A stretch of DNA of 64,000 bases from Ooceraea biroi (Eukaryota; Arthropoda; Insecta; Hymenoptera; Formicidae): positions 12,152,001 to 12,216,000 of the forward strand of contig NC_039510.1 in the NCBI RefSeq assembly GCF_003672135.1, written 5' to 3'. Below the pieces are notes generated by a model. That model saw nothing but the letters and a program-made list of their open reading frames with translations. It had not been told where the DNA came from and did no database searches. Within the stretch, counting starts at the first letter, position 1. Each line of letters begins with the position of its first letter. The position numbers and the translations under genes were made by a program. Below are positions 52,101 to 64,000 of this stretch, piece by piece.

Positions 52101-55100
52101 CATTTTTCAAATGATATCTGACACGCGAGGGGATTTAAAAATACATGAGCTCGTGAGATATACACGACGACAACAAACGTAATCATGCGATTTAAGTAGA
52201 AAGTGACAGAGAAAATTTAGTCATCGTGAATATAACTGTTAAGCAGAATTGAATTATATATTAATATTAATCGAATAATCGGGTCGACTTGCTTATCGTT
52301 ATGCGGCAAAATTGCGCATGTCAATCTCAACTTACATAAATGCAAGATATTCGTATTTACGTACTTCATCATAATATTTGCGCGCATACTAATTATACTT
52401 GGAAGTATATTAAAAACTTAAACTTACGACGTATTTAGTATGTTTGTTGCGGTGAAATAACGACTGGCAAAATCACCTTTTTTTTCTCTCGCATTAGTAT
52501 CTTATCGAGTTCAGGGCCGCAGATGGTAATTGTGTCGTGACGTTTCTCCATCCGACGATCGAGTCGCGGCGACATTGAATTAACATCACCCTTTTAATTT
52601 CTTGGGCTTCATAATAGAAGAGAAACAGACAGGTATTTAAAGGCTGTAAACATTAAAATTTTGTACGAATATAAATTATTAATATTACAGTTGTAACAGC
52701 AATATGATTCAAGGACGTAACATTACTCGAATCGGATTGTTAATGGTTTAAATGTGATCATATTATCATCGCAGATTTTAAACAAGACAGTATATAAAAG
52801 AAACATATCCATAATGAAGTACAGTTCGATTCATCGATTCGTTCTCACTGAAATAATTGTGTTATCTAAAACTGATTTAGTCTTTAACGAATCGGTGCAA
52901 CAAAGAGAAAAAATAATATAAACAATATTCGTAATAGAACGAGCAACAAATGTTGATTCTCTTAACAAAATAGATCATTAAATTGTCTCGAAGCAAGACT
53001 AACAAATTTTTTCTGAGCTACCCTCTATTGTACCAGATTATATTCCTAAACATGGCAATTAAACAAAGTGTGCACTTCGCATCTATTATCGTGCTTATCA
53101 AACAGTTTTACGGGATGTATTATAAAGAGGAGCCTTAAGAAGATCAACACCTCGGCAACCACGATTGCTCTTATCAGTTGGCCTCTCCGCCTTTTTGTCG
53201 TTGCCTTTGTCGTCGACCAATTTTCGACATGGTCGTTCTCTCACTTGAGACGTAATAGATGGGCACCGGCGTTCGTCGCGGATGTACCGTGTATGTTACG
53301 TATCACGTGCAATCAGTGTTAGCTTTCCAAACGCGCGCGTACGCGACTTGTGTGTCGGTGTGCGTAGATGCAACGCGGCTCACCTGCTGCCGCTGCTCAG
53401 GTACCAGCCGATTGATAAGAAGTCTGGCTTCAGTGAGGAACACCTCGGTACGATGTTCAACACGCGAAACTCGACTGCTGCAGGAATTGTACTGTGTGTA
53501 ATTGCTCCTCAGCTCGACCTCGTGATTCGGAGTTCCCAAATTCGGCGTGATCACCGTGGACACGGGCTCCACGTGATGTGATCACGTGAAAACGATCTGT
53601 GTATCTGCTGCTACATTATAAGACAATTAGAAACATTGTGCGATTGCGGTGCTGCATTTGTTCTTTCACATTTACGGTCGTGAAATTGTTCTTACCGAAA
53701 TTGCGTCGACTTTTACTCTCTATTTCGAACCGGTTCTTCCCTGGTTTTTTCGAGATGTGACGTAAGAGTCTTCTGCTGCAGTTCGCGATCTCGCATTGTT
53801 CATCGTGCGTTGCAATTCCCGTTGATAACAGATCGCTGATAATCCTTTACTTTTAATCGGGAATTTTAATTTGGCTCTTCCATTAACCATAGTGAATTCT
53901 ACGAAGCAAAAACACTCCGCTAAGTATTGATATAGCAAAAATCTGAACGCATCAAAATTAATCGGCATAGAAATTAGATAGAAAATCGGACGTCGCGAAG
54001 CACTTGCAATAAACTTAGAGAAAATTGATCAACATTAAATTAATTAAATCGCTCGATTTTGAAATTCACACACTGGCACGTTTTTTGTTTATACATGTTT
54101 CTTTGTTACATCCAAAATTTGTTCGTATCCCTGGTATTTCTGTCTAGCAATTTCGCCGTCATTAATTCATGTACTGTTATCAAAGGAAGTCACTACCTTG
54201 AAAAAGCGCTTATTGATATACTTCACTTGGCTTGTAATATAATACGCTTCACCTCGAGCCTCCACTGTTTTTTGACGATGCTCGCGCTTATCGTTTCTGA
54301 CCTACTGTTGCAACATAAAAGACTTCCACTTTGACGTGGATTATCATCTTATCAGGAATTTCGTATTACGGAGCTCGATTGCGATAGTACTCAATTTAGT
54401 CGCGAACGATACGCCGTAGAGTACAATAACTTGTAGAAGCGGTAATCATTTAGTGAATGTGCATAGGTACAAGTTACGTTAAAGCCTGAGGAACGAGAAC
54501 TTCGATACCGAATTAATTGAGTGCATCAACCGGATGACTACAGATTCTGAAAGTATAATAACAAAGTGCATTGGACCCGCGGGCACCAGAATGTAGATTA
54601 ATGCGAGAATTATCGAGTCGATTAATTTTCGAGCAGCCACGTCGTTCGTCCTTGTAACAAGGAACTATGCAGTTCTCTTTGTAAGCACGAGTGTTAACAA
54701 TTATTCACTGATCGTTCGGAAATGATTGAGCATGATTGGGGAATGATTCTCGGAGTTGACAACGATCGTGCGGTGTCTGAGAAACACCGAAAGTGAAGTG
54801 TACGATTGGGAGAGAAACCCCTCGGGAATCTCTGCCGGAAGTATTCTAAAAGATTGGCGGCGTGGTTTTGCTTGAAATGGACTCGGTGACGGTGACAGTG
54901 CCGCTTCGTCAGCCGACGAAGAAAATGAAGAAGCGGAAGGAGCTAGATGCCCTGGCACCGGCTCATGCTATCTCTCGTCGGAGCTCCGGAAAACGCAGTT
55001 CGCAGGTAATTGATCACAATTATTAATCATCAAATTACTCGAAGCTAATTCTTTCAAACAAAAGCCATCAAGATTATGACAGTTTTTATGTTTGCAAACG

Positions 55101-57287
55101 ACGAAAAAGATAATTTGATAAATAAAATAATTAATTTTACGGAGAGCAAAGCGAAGAATTAAGGTATCTGAATAAGGTATCTGAAGGTATCCAAATTGAT
55201 ATCGGTATCATGTAGAAGTAAAATTATCTTTTTCCGTCCAATTGTGTCAATAAAAATTACTTGTATATTGATTAGTCGAAGATCTACATCCGTTGTTTCG
55301 GTCTTCTTTTTCAGGAATTGTTAACAGACAGCAGTGACGATCGTTCGGAATATTGGAATGTTTCGACTAGAAACAGTCGTAAATGCAGGGGCAGAAGGGA
55401 CCGCGCTTGTCCCGGCTTTCTCAAGGCTTGCAATGCTTTTTTGGCGTGTGCCTCCGTATTAGCTACAGCCAGTTTAATATGGCTATTTATCGACGTTCGT
55501 CAACAGCTTACTGCTCTACGAACCGAGTTAGACCAAGGTACTGGTCTAATATTCTCGGACATTGGTGAAATATTCAAATTAATTAAGCAGCATGACAGCT
55601 GTGGACAAAAGAGCTAATTGTACCAAATTAAAACAATACGGAAAAATAAACTAAACATTATCAGTACAGGCTCAAACATTATTAGCACACATTTTTATAC
55701 GTGTAAAAGTGAATTTTACGAATAATTAGAACCTTTCATAATTTGAAATTTTTACAGTTACACATTATATAACTTTGCACTCTTTTTGGTAGTATTAGAA
55801 TTCTGCATGCATAATCTCTTGTACATTACAGTGATAGCGGGTAGCGAAGGTGTCCCAGATGCTCTACAGAAATGCCACTCGTTGTCACGAGATCTGCAGA
55901 ATAACCAAACCATTATTTTCTCAAGATTATCTGATCTCAAACAGCAAATAAGTAATTTTACAGTACAGGTAAAATCGCATGAAAGTAATATCGATAACTC
56001 GATTGTGATATCGGCATGGGAAATGATAGCCTTCAATACGAATCAATACTTTTGCAGCTGGCACACATTCAACAGGATTTGCATAAAGTACAGGAATACT
56101 TCCAAGCCGCGCCCAAGATGGCCAATTTACCGAAACGCTTAGATGAACTGTCAACTAGCGTCGCGACATTTGGCAGTCAAATAAGAGACCTAGGAGCCAC
56201 TGTAGATACTCTAAAGGAAACGAATATGAGGGTTCAAGATGCGCAGACCGTTATGCAACAAAATATCAGCAGTATTAAGGTAACACACAATGTATATTGC
56301 TAATCTCAAATATAGCTATAAAATACCTGTGATTAATTTATTAAATTAATGTATGAATGTCACGGTTTGTTTGCAGCATACTATGTTAGAATTATCGAAC
56401 ATTACTCAGAAGCCTCCGCTTCTGAGCACTGATGAAACACAACTCAAGACTGACAAACTAAATTCCACGATATTGCACTTAATGAACAATTTGACGCATA
56501 TTAACGAGACTCTGTCCAGCAAGTTGCAATGGGTTGCCGATGATCAAGACAAGGATCGCGTAAGTATGATATAAATTTAATGTATAAATGTGTAATAATA
56601 AAAATGTTCACGTTAGATTTACATATTATATTCTATCTCCAGAAAAAGTTAGTTTTGCTTCAAGAAGCAACAGCAGCCATTAATACGACAGTGATGTCCT
56701 TACAAGGGGAATGCGTTAAGATGTCTGACCAAACTTCTGTTCTAGCATCGGTTCAGCAATTAAACGAAAAGGTGCGTATCCGTTAAATCCATCAAATACG
56801 AGACTTTACTGAGAATATATTCTCGATTATATAATACATAATCTCGATAATAATCTTATATTATTATTAATCATAATTATTAATATTAATCATAATCTTG
56901 ATTGACAACCACAGGTGAATGAGATACGTGCAACGGACGTAGAACTAATTGGCAAGTTGAAGCAATTGGAACAATCGTACAACGGATTGAAAAATTCCAC
57001 TAGTATAATGTTTGCGACTGTGTCCGAGATGCAGAATCAGCAGAGTCAGATCAACAAAATCAAGCTACCTGAATCCTCAAACGGCGATACGACGACAGAA
57101 ATGGATCACGGTGCGACAGGTGCGAAAAAGCTATACGCAAGATCTCGGCTATAAAGTCTTCAGTCATAAATTCCTAAATAAATGACATATTTTTATACTA
57201 TTTGCAGATGTAAATGATATCGTTCAGAAAAAGGTTCGAAGTGACTCCCGAATGTGGCGGAAGCGTTTCGCTGTGAACGAAGAATAA
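49156..57287 (+). CDS. EFCAB14-like type II membrane protein, upstream-promoter isoform
   Basis: The alternative 5' exons are 49156-49295 and 49389-49576, ending in phase 1 (TCA G|gtaatt). That is the phase needed for the shared exons 55832-55968, 56058-56279, 56377-56559, 56643-56771, 56915-57119 and 57208-57287. ATG 49156 is first in frame after a TGA; ATG 49183 has the better context (AAGATGG) and gives about 418 residues. The N-terminus is acidic/Ser-rich (LLDLLSESNSDSADL), then basic (KKKKVKRRHRSR). It has a C-G-C pair and one strong membrane segment (VISLWLAAVLITFWLIALSW, about 63-86). No terminal exon was found before the shared exons, so I read this as an isoform rather than a separate gene. 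Confidence in the exon set is fair; the junction to the shared exons is inferred from phase. Confidence 0.6.
49577..54876 (+). other. Long intron/spacer between the two alternative 5' exon sets
   Basis: About 5.3 kb, mostly AT-rich, with two CpG-richer blocks (about 50290-50680 and 53150-53600) that could be promoters or non-coding first exons for the downstream set. A short imperfect tandem duplication (gacttggtttcaacgctgtg, then caacttggtttcgc) lies near 50495-50530. No coding exon is supported. Confidence 0.4.
54877..57287 (+). CDS. EFCAB14: EFCAB14-like type II membrane protein, main isoform
   Basis: Exons: 54877-55005, 55315-55537, 55832-55968, 56058-56279, 56377-56559, 56643-56771, 56915-57119, 57208-57287, all GT-AG and in phase, for about 435 residues. 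The motif MKKRKELDAL (residues 17-26) matches the start of vertebrate EFCAB14 (MKKRKELNAL), so translation may begin at Met17. An acidic stretch (LLTDSSDD), a Cys/Arg-rich patch and one membrane segment (about 82-102, ending SLIWLFI) follow. The rest is heptad-like coiled coil (LPKRLDELSTSVATFGSQIRDLGATV and similar) with many N-x-S/T sites, consistent with a luminal side. The vertebrate C-terminal EF-hands are absent: the last exon gives only a short basic tail (RMWRKRF). The function of this family is poorly known. The exon 7 donor is ambiguous by 9 nt (57110 or 57119). Confidence 0.85.
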
Positions 57288-58510
57288 ATGAACTCGGGGA
57301 AGTTCACACTCAAGCAGAAACTTTCATGCAGATGAAAGCCGTTTTGTATACAATCTGAAGAAGCTGTGTATTTGTAAATACTAATAAATTAAGTGCATTA
57401 TAATTTCATGTACATATATAGAAAGAGAGACTAATACTTGTCGATCGCACGTCTCCGGTAGAATAATCTGCTGAGGTGTAAAACAATTAACGTTTTAAGA
57501 ACCATCGATTGGAGACCGCGAAAGCGTGGCCTGAAAGAAGCTATTTGTGCCGAGTAATAACTTACAGCGCATAAATGTTACTGTTAGTAGAACGAACATT
57601 CTGTATTCGACCTAGATTCGGAAGGCGACTTGGACACGTCAATTCCTAAGCGATACTAAACGTAACATAGCGAAAAAGGTATTTCAGAAATACTACGGAA
57701 AGTACAAAATCCACAGCCGTCTACATTTTCGGTTGTATAGCGTCTAGTGAAAATGTTCGTGTTCGAAGTTAACGACAGTATACTTGTTGAAAAGTTTTCT
57801 ACTCTTCTACATTTTATAGCGTAGTACGCTGCTATAAATTTCTCCGAGCTTTCCGATACATAATAATAGAATTCCGGGTTGCAGAGAAAATATCTATAGG
57901 TGATTTACAATGTATATTCACAATTAATACGTATAGAGAAAGGGAGAGGAAGAGAGACGCAAAACGATGTTAACTGACAAATAACAGACAGTGTGATAAA
58001 GTTGAAAACAGTTGTACATTCCGTTACTGTATAGGTAATCACGTTCGATTTTTCGAGATCGATAGATGCACATTGATATTGTAAGTTTTCAATCTAACAA
58101 CGCATGCACCGTGTGTATAGTCGAACGTAAACGATTTAAATTATTAGTCCACAGCAAATAATCTACATTGTAAGTGGTGTTGTAGTAGTTTGACTGAATT
58201 TCTTCTTAACAAAGAATGAATAATTATTTTTATATATACATCGGACGTAACGTCTGTGGAAAAGATAGACGGAAATAACAGGCTCTTCGCATTGCAAAAC
58301 TTTGCAGTAGCTCTTTGGTAAACAAATGAGTTGTTTTTGAATATACCGATACCGATATCTTGTGTAATCGTAGAGATAGCGTATATACATGAGAATTAGT
58401 GAGTATTCGCATGTAATTATTTTACATGTGGTACCGTTCTAACGAAATAATCTAGACGATTAGAACGTCGTGTGAGTGAATGCGGCATCGTCAAATAAAG
58501 ACCAATCTAT
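57288..58510 (+). other. EFCAB14: 3' UTR of the EFCAB14-like gene
   Basis: Non-coding sequence following the stop at 57285-57287. The first well-formed poly(A) signal is AATAAA at 58494-58499. A shorter 3' end is possible near 57380 (AATAAA in actaataaatt). Confidence 0.5.
58494..58499 (+). terminator. EFCAB14: Poly(A) signal of the EFCAB14-like gene
   Basis: AATAAA in tcaaataaagacc, about 1.2 kb after the stop codon. Confidence 0.45.
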
Positions 58511-61495
58511 TTGAAATACAATTTTGGCTATAGTATCCGTTTGTGAACTTAGGAAGATAATTACGTGCGAGTACGCGATAAATCGATTATATGCAGCAAT
58601 GCTGAAGTGAGTTAATAAAAAGGAAAAAAAAAACGCGTGGCGAAAGTGATGAGATTTCTTCGATCCTCAGGATTATCAAATGTTCAAGCTCACTCAATAA
58701 AATTCTGCATTTGCTCAATTCTGAAATATAATCCCGTAAAAACTGTTATACACACATATCTACATGTTACGTGCACATTATTTCACAGAAATTTAAAGCC
58801 TTTTCATATTCAAAATTCCATATCTCTCTCTTGCTTCGTCATCAGTTTAGAAATAGTCCAAATGATTTCGACAATATTTTTGCATTTCATATTTCTCACA
58901 ATAGATGTATAATACCATTCCGGCAACGTGAACTTGTTTCAATTCCTGCTTCGTTTTTATTCGTTTTTCTCGAGAAGTGCAGGCTTTTCCGACGCCTCGC
59001 AGTTGGGAAGCTTATCGCCTCGATCATGGCGTGCCCCGCTCGCGTGCCTCCGAGCCTCGCGCGATTGGTCGGACCTCGTAATTCTATATGATGCATCTGG
59101 TGCAACAGATGCAGTGCGTCTCCATAGTTAAGGTCGCCTCGCGTGCGGACGACGCGAATGATTCAGTCTCGGCTAGATTTTCTACGATTCGCTTACGTGG
59201 TGAGATGTGCGCGTCCACATAACTGCTACGTAATTCGGAAAGCTGCGCTGTGCGTCCATAAATATCCGTGGCCGGGTACGACAGTGCTCATTAGTAAGTA
59301 ACGAGATCACCCAATTCTGTATTCTGTATTCTAACTTTGGCCCGAGCACTAACGCTAAATATGGATCGGAATTGTTTTGTTTTGACTGAGCATTGTGTAG
59401 ATCGTTACATTGTTGTTCGTACACATTTTCACGCGTGTGCGACGTTCCATATTTTCGAGGTATTAATAATTACGGATAGAGACGAATAGAATCGATGGAT
59501 TCGGAGTTAAATATAGAATGTATAAAATAATCGTTACATAAAACGACGATCGATGTATCAATTGTTCAGTTGCATGTCTCGATCACCATGCGAGAGATAT
59601 TGGGTAAAATAAATAAGTTGAAACAATGCGAGCGTTTGACGCCTTAATTTTGTCGCCTACAAACTGCGCATTTCTCGAGAATTACCTGCGAATCGCGTTC
59701 GATGCGATAACTGCGAATAAAGGAAGGTAAATAACCGCGATGTTTATCGCGTCGGAAATCCATGATAATCCGCTCGCGTTCTTTCGTTTACTTTTCCATT
59801 GCTGCTTGGGAAAAAAAGTGCGGCGTACCAGAAGTGCGTCACGAGCGTGCCTTGTCATGGATTAGCATAAATTATCACTGCGACGCAATTCGCATTGATA
59901 CCTGTAAATTATTTCCTAGAGAAATTTCAACGACGGTGCTGAACGATGCATATAAACAAAGGTATTCAACATCGCGGACATGTACGACGCACTGGCGTCG
60001 CGCTCGATCGACATAAACAAAGCAGCGTCGCCGCTCGATCACTGACCTCGTGAAGTGCGCCGCACTTCCGACACTACGAGCGAGCGATCGATCGATCCGA
60101 TCTTTCCTCGTCCCGCTCCTTTATCTCTGAATGCATGACGCGGCTTTAATTAAAATTCGATCGATGCACGTCCGGACTTTTTCTGACCAATCTAACCAAA
60201 CTTATCGATACTGAGCGATTCAATCATGTTTGATTTCTTGCCGCAGTATTCCTTTCTGCATTCACGTGACCAGTGGAAGAGAGGAGGGAGGGAGGGAGGG
60301 GAGAGAATGGGGTTGCGAAGCTCGCGTACGTCGCTTGTGCACTTACCTCGCTCGTTTCTCGTAAGAGGATTACTTAAACTTCCAGAGCGAACGTAATCTG
60401 TACGAGCGAAGACCTTGATTTACGCCTCGGCGAATTTTAAGACTTCGTTTTCCACGGTTCTCGAATGCAGAGCGCGAATTGCGAGTGGTCGTGCACGGCT
60501 CTTTACGTTTAAATCGTGCCTTTTAAATCGCACGGACGTAAACAAAGCAGCATGGCGTCCTGGAGCACTGACCCCGCCAATGTGCGCGCCGCCGGGCACA
60601 GAACGAGTCTCGCTTCGTTTCTATCGCGATCGATCGATTACCGCGGGTTGGCCTGGAGCGACTTTTCGTCGATTCTCGTTACCTTTGGCTTTCTCTTTTT
60701 CGTCTTTGTGATTCGCTCGCGTAATACTGTTACAAGCACGTCACGATTTGCGTCTGAAATATGTCGCGTATGCATATTATTGTTATAACTGTGGCCTGAA
60801 AAAAGATATATGATATGCTCGATCGATTAATCGATATCGGAGCACGCTTCGTTCAGGAATCCATTGTTTGTCGGGTGCTTCGGTATAAACTTCACGCACA
60901 AGTCGCCAACCATTGGGAACTGGGCAGCCGCGCGCGATAACCTTGTTTTTCAAAATATATCCGTCTACTTTCGAAAATTGTACATTACGTGACGTGCGAG
61001 CGAATGGCTAACCTATACGAAGACCAGCAGATTGCGTTTCGAGTTAGAGTTTTATCTCGTGTCTCTCACGTATTCAATTGTGCTCTGTCAGTTCAAGCTA
61101 ACCAAACTTTCTGCGTGCATTGTAAGTTCTCAGCCGTTGTCGAGTGCCTATGTTACAAAATTACTTGCACTTTCTAGGATCATTGGGGCCCTGAAAAAGA
61201 TCGTTAGCTCGGAGCCGATATCTGGCTCTGTGCGCTAGAGTTCTGGCCGCGAACCTCGCATAAAGATAAAGAAAAAAAGGGCTAGCAGAAGAGAAGGAGC
61301 GAACGGAGCCTCTCTGTGTGCGTGGTGGAGGTGCGACAAGTGCGCGTGCTACATTACGTCAGGTCAGGGAGAGAGAGAGAGAGAAAGAAAGAAAGGAAGA
61401 AAGAGAAAAAGAGAGCGAGCGGTGGAGGCAGCGCGTCTCTTTGACATCTGCGCATTTCTCGCGTTCGCTCAGGGGAAAACTCCAAAACAAGCAAC
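58511..61495. other. Intergenic region and 5' flank of the ZFTRAF1-like gene
   Basis: AT-rich to about 58950, then increasingly CpG-rich, with GA/GGGA purine tracts (60278-60305 and 61369-61420). The right half probably contains the promoter and 5' UTR of the gene at 61496. Open frames at 60415-60711 and 60516-60788 have no recognisable product. Confidence 0.45.
61369..61420. repeat. GA microsatellite in the 5' region of the ZFTRAF1-like gene
   Basis: A run of (GA)n followed by GAAA/GGAA units, ending about 75 bases before the start codon. It is probably transcribed as 5' UTR or lies in the core promoter. Confidence 0.7.
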
Positions 61496-61753
61496 ATGGC
61501 GGACCCGAGCAACGAGCCTGCATCGTCGAGCGGTGTCTCGGAGCAGACCGCCGCGACGGCGACCGTAACCGCCGTCGTGGCGTCGATGCGCGAGGACCAC
61601 GACAAGGAGGAGAGCTACCCCGAGCCCGACAAGAAACGGCGGAAGACGCGCGCCGACGACATCACCAAGACTGAACAGAAGCTGGAGCACCGCCTGGGCG
61701 GTATCCTTTGCTGCGCAGTTTGTCTCGATCTGCCTCGTGCGGCCGTCTATCAG
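61496..61753 (+). CDS. ZFTRAF1: ZFTRAF1 (CYHR1)-like zinc-finger protein, first coding exon (gene continues past the window)
   Basis: The exon encodes 86 residues from MADPSNEP to AAVYQ and ends at a strong donor, CAG|gtaagt, in phase 0. The N-terminal 50 residues are Ala/Thr/Ser-rich and disordered, with a basic patch KKRRKTR that could be a nuclear signal. The end, RLGGILCCAVCLDLPRAAVYQ (given here in full because it is the diagnostic motif, 21 residues counted from R66 approximately), should be read as CCAVCLDLP plus VYQ: it matches the start of the RING/TRAF-type zinc region of CYHR1/ZFTRAF1 (CCAVCLDLPKASVYQ). The following exon should begin with the remaining zinc ligands (C-x-x-G-H-type), but I do not find it before 64000, so the gene is partial here. 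Confidence 0.88.
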
Positions 61754-64000
61754 GTAAGTCCCCGGGCCAAGCCGGGTTAGCGTCCCGCTAACGACGAGCG
61801 TGCCGCTAACGTCGTCCCCGTAATCGGGGATCCCGTCCGCGCGTCGCGTAACGCGTTGCATCCCGTGTTCGGAATCGCGACGAGGCGCGGCGTTCTCTCA
61901 CGCGCGAGGATAATAGGCGACCTCCCCCGCGCGCGCCCCACCCCCGACGACCACGTCAATCGATCCGTTTACCGAACCACGGAAGTCGCTCGGTTTTTCG
62001 ACGCTACCACGTAGTCAGACACGCGCTCCAGTAGTTGGTACATTGGTGTGCTGTTGGTATGCCACTTGGGAGTTTTATGTCTCGGTGGAAGACACGTTTA
62101 CGTTCGTTATGGATGCTAGGGAGACCCTCGAGGAAGCTGAGGCATCATTAGAGATATCTCTCTCTCTCGATGTGTCGTCCAAAATGTATTCCTCACATAT
62201 TTGATGCTCGTATACCTGAACAGATTCTTGAAAATAGTTATAGTTGGAACTGTCAACATCGTGGTTATTCTCCATGGGAATGTACGTGTTCCTCTTGAGG
62301 ATTTCAGTTCAGGAGAGTGTGTATACTGCATCGCACACGCAAAGTTTCATACTGTTATTTTATTATTTGCAGCGGACTATTTTTATTTCCTCCGTTTTAT
62401 CTATCTATTAAGAAGATAGAATTCTTTCTCTCTCTCTCTCCGTTTTCATTTGCTTTTCCCTTTTCCTTTTGCTACGGTACATTGGAGAAACGTATGATCT
62501 AGATATAAAGTTAACGAATGATCTTTGTTGAATAGTTGAATATTTTTTTTCTATTCTTTTTTATAATTCAAATGTATTAATTGTGATATAATATGTGGAT
62601 CCTCTGATCAAGTTGGATTTCCCCATGTTCTGAGATGTAGTATGTCAAAGTCCTTACAGTAGCGATACCACCATACAGTTTCAATAAACTGAGCTTTACA
62701 TGCAGGTTGAATACATTTGTCTATTGAGACAAAACAAGCCATGTTAAGTTCTGCAGGTAGGTAACTTTATATTTTTTTCTTTCTATGAAAGGATGACATA
62801 TCGTTTCTTTTTAATGTTTCGATAAAGAGATTTGCAACAAACTTTATATATAGGAAACAATTCACTTGCAATTCATTCATGAACCGATTTAATACGTCAA
62901 CTATAAATATAACACCATAACACGCCTTTGTTTTAAGAGAGAGATTAGATATTTAATAATTTATTTAAGAATATTTGTTTAGTATCACAATATAAAAAGC
63001 TTCACATGCAGAATTGCCTACATGTGCATCAGTTATTTTCGCAGTTATTTGTATTAACTCAATATAACAATGCTTCGAAATACTCAAGCAATGCAGTGCT
63101 TATCTAATTTCAACTGTTGGAATTAGATAATATAATGAAACCCTTAAATAGGTACTTTAGACAGAATGTGAAGCAGCATTCTGAACTTGTATGTATGCAT
63201 GCAAATATTCAGATTTGTTTAGAACATTTATTACAAAGCAAGAATACTTGTGTTTGTCGGTGAACTGTTTGTAGGTTCCCCAAAATCCATCGGTGCTACT
63301 AATTTTGTCTTCAATGCTTTCCTTTTAGAATATTATTTACGCAGATTGGCGTAAAGAAATTTAGAATCGATAGATTTAACTATTGTAACATAATATGAAA
63401 GCTGTATTACCTATTTTGATATCCGTGATGTCAAACAGACACATGTATAAAAACTCAATGTGAAGTCCTCTGTGCACACACATACGCACATAAACGCTTT
63501 CAGTTAATGTGATATAATAATTATCCATTGTACTCTTTTTTCAGTTGAAAACTTTTTATAAGCATCCTTCATTGCTTCCTTCTCTTCTTTTATGTAGAAC
63601 TCGTTGCATTTATAAAGAATGATGTTCGTTTGTGATCACAGGATAGCGGGATTTGAAGCTTCGTGTTTATCAGTGTCCCTATTAAATCGGTTAGATAGTG
63701 AAATAAATAGTGAAGTAATTAAGATTTTAGATCTCTGTAGTTGTTTAGTATATAATAAAATGATATTTGGATTTTATGAAACACTGTGTTTATTATAAGA
63801 GATTATTAAGAGGGAGGAATATATTCAAAACACACATAACGAGAGAATATAAAGATCTATTGTTAGATTAATGCGAAAACTGATGCCTATCAGTTATAGT
63901 TAACAGTGAGAGAGTGAGAGTGAGGGAGAGAAAGCGAACAAAAAGAAAGAAAGAAAGATTTGTACAAACTGTATAGTGCGAAACAAAATAAATATTCTTA
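61754..64000 (+). other. ZFTRAF1: First intron of the ZFTRAF1-like gene
   Basis: The sequence is CpG-rich to about 62050 and AT-rich beyond. I find no exon matching the expected zinc-finger continuation. A purine (GA) tract lies near 63908-63960. Small unrelated non-coding exons cannot be excluded. Confidence 0.5.
63908..63960. repeat. GA-rich simple repeat
   Basis: gagagagtgagagtgagggagag followed by (GAAA)n near the right edge of the window. Confidence 0.65.

Noticed and set aside
60516..60788. 90-codon frame with a hydrophobic segment
   Set aside because: Lies in CpG-rich upstream sequence; no signal of selection visible and no matching splice sites. Possibly 5' UTR or promoter.

Overview
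This is a eukaryotic nuclear window, almost certainly from an insect. It has many short AT-rich GT-AG introns, canonical poly(A) signals and insect-type versions of conserved metazoan genes. The compact genes, CpG-rich promoter stretches and hAT-like MITEs would suit a hymenopteran such as an ant, but that is inference. All gene models were assembled by eye from reading frame, splice sites and remembered family sequences. No search was run.

Layout: (1) 911-2158 (+), an unrecognised three-exon gene ending in two 53-residue tandem repeats. (2) 2299-3072, a MITE-like element with 14-bp terminal inverted repeats. (3) 4035-13913 (+), a complete huntingtin gene with 15 coding exons and about 2892 aa, with no polyglutamine tract and one coding exon of about 4 kb. 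(4) 15101-17102 (+), an unrecognised five-exon gene with a Cys cluster. (5) 22266-25952 (-), an SLC24/NCKX-type K+-dependent Na+/Ca2+ exchanger with eight coding exons; a CpG-rich stretch at about 28.9-30.2 kb may be its promoter. (6) 31041-32375 (-), TTC1, whose first coding exon is interrupted by a 288-bp hAT-type MITE flanked by an 8-bp target duplication. (7) 34375-38337 (+), ERMP1, an ER M28-type metallopeptidase with 14 coding exons. (8) 49156-57287 (+), an EFCAB14-like type II membrane protein with two alternative 5' exon sets. Each set encodes its own transmembrane anchor and joins the same coiled-coil exons in the same phase. (9) 61496 to beyond the right edge (+), the first coding exon of a ZFTRAF1 (CYHR1)-type zinc-finger gene.

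The genes are not an operon or a pathway cluster. They are housekeeping or neuronal genes separated by AT-rich spacers and long UTRs. The most notable observations are the MITE that splits TTC1, the duplicated membrane-anchor exons of the EFCAB14-like gene, huntingtin's lack of polyQ and its large fused exon, and the orphan gene with a C-terminal tandem repeat. I saw no CRISPR array, tRNA, rRNA or intact autonomous transposon. Nothing here is clearly a wholly new multi-gene system.
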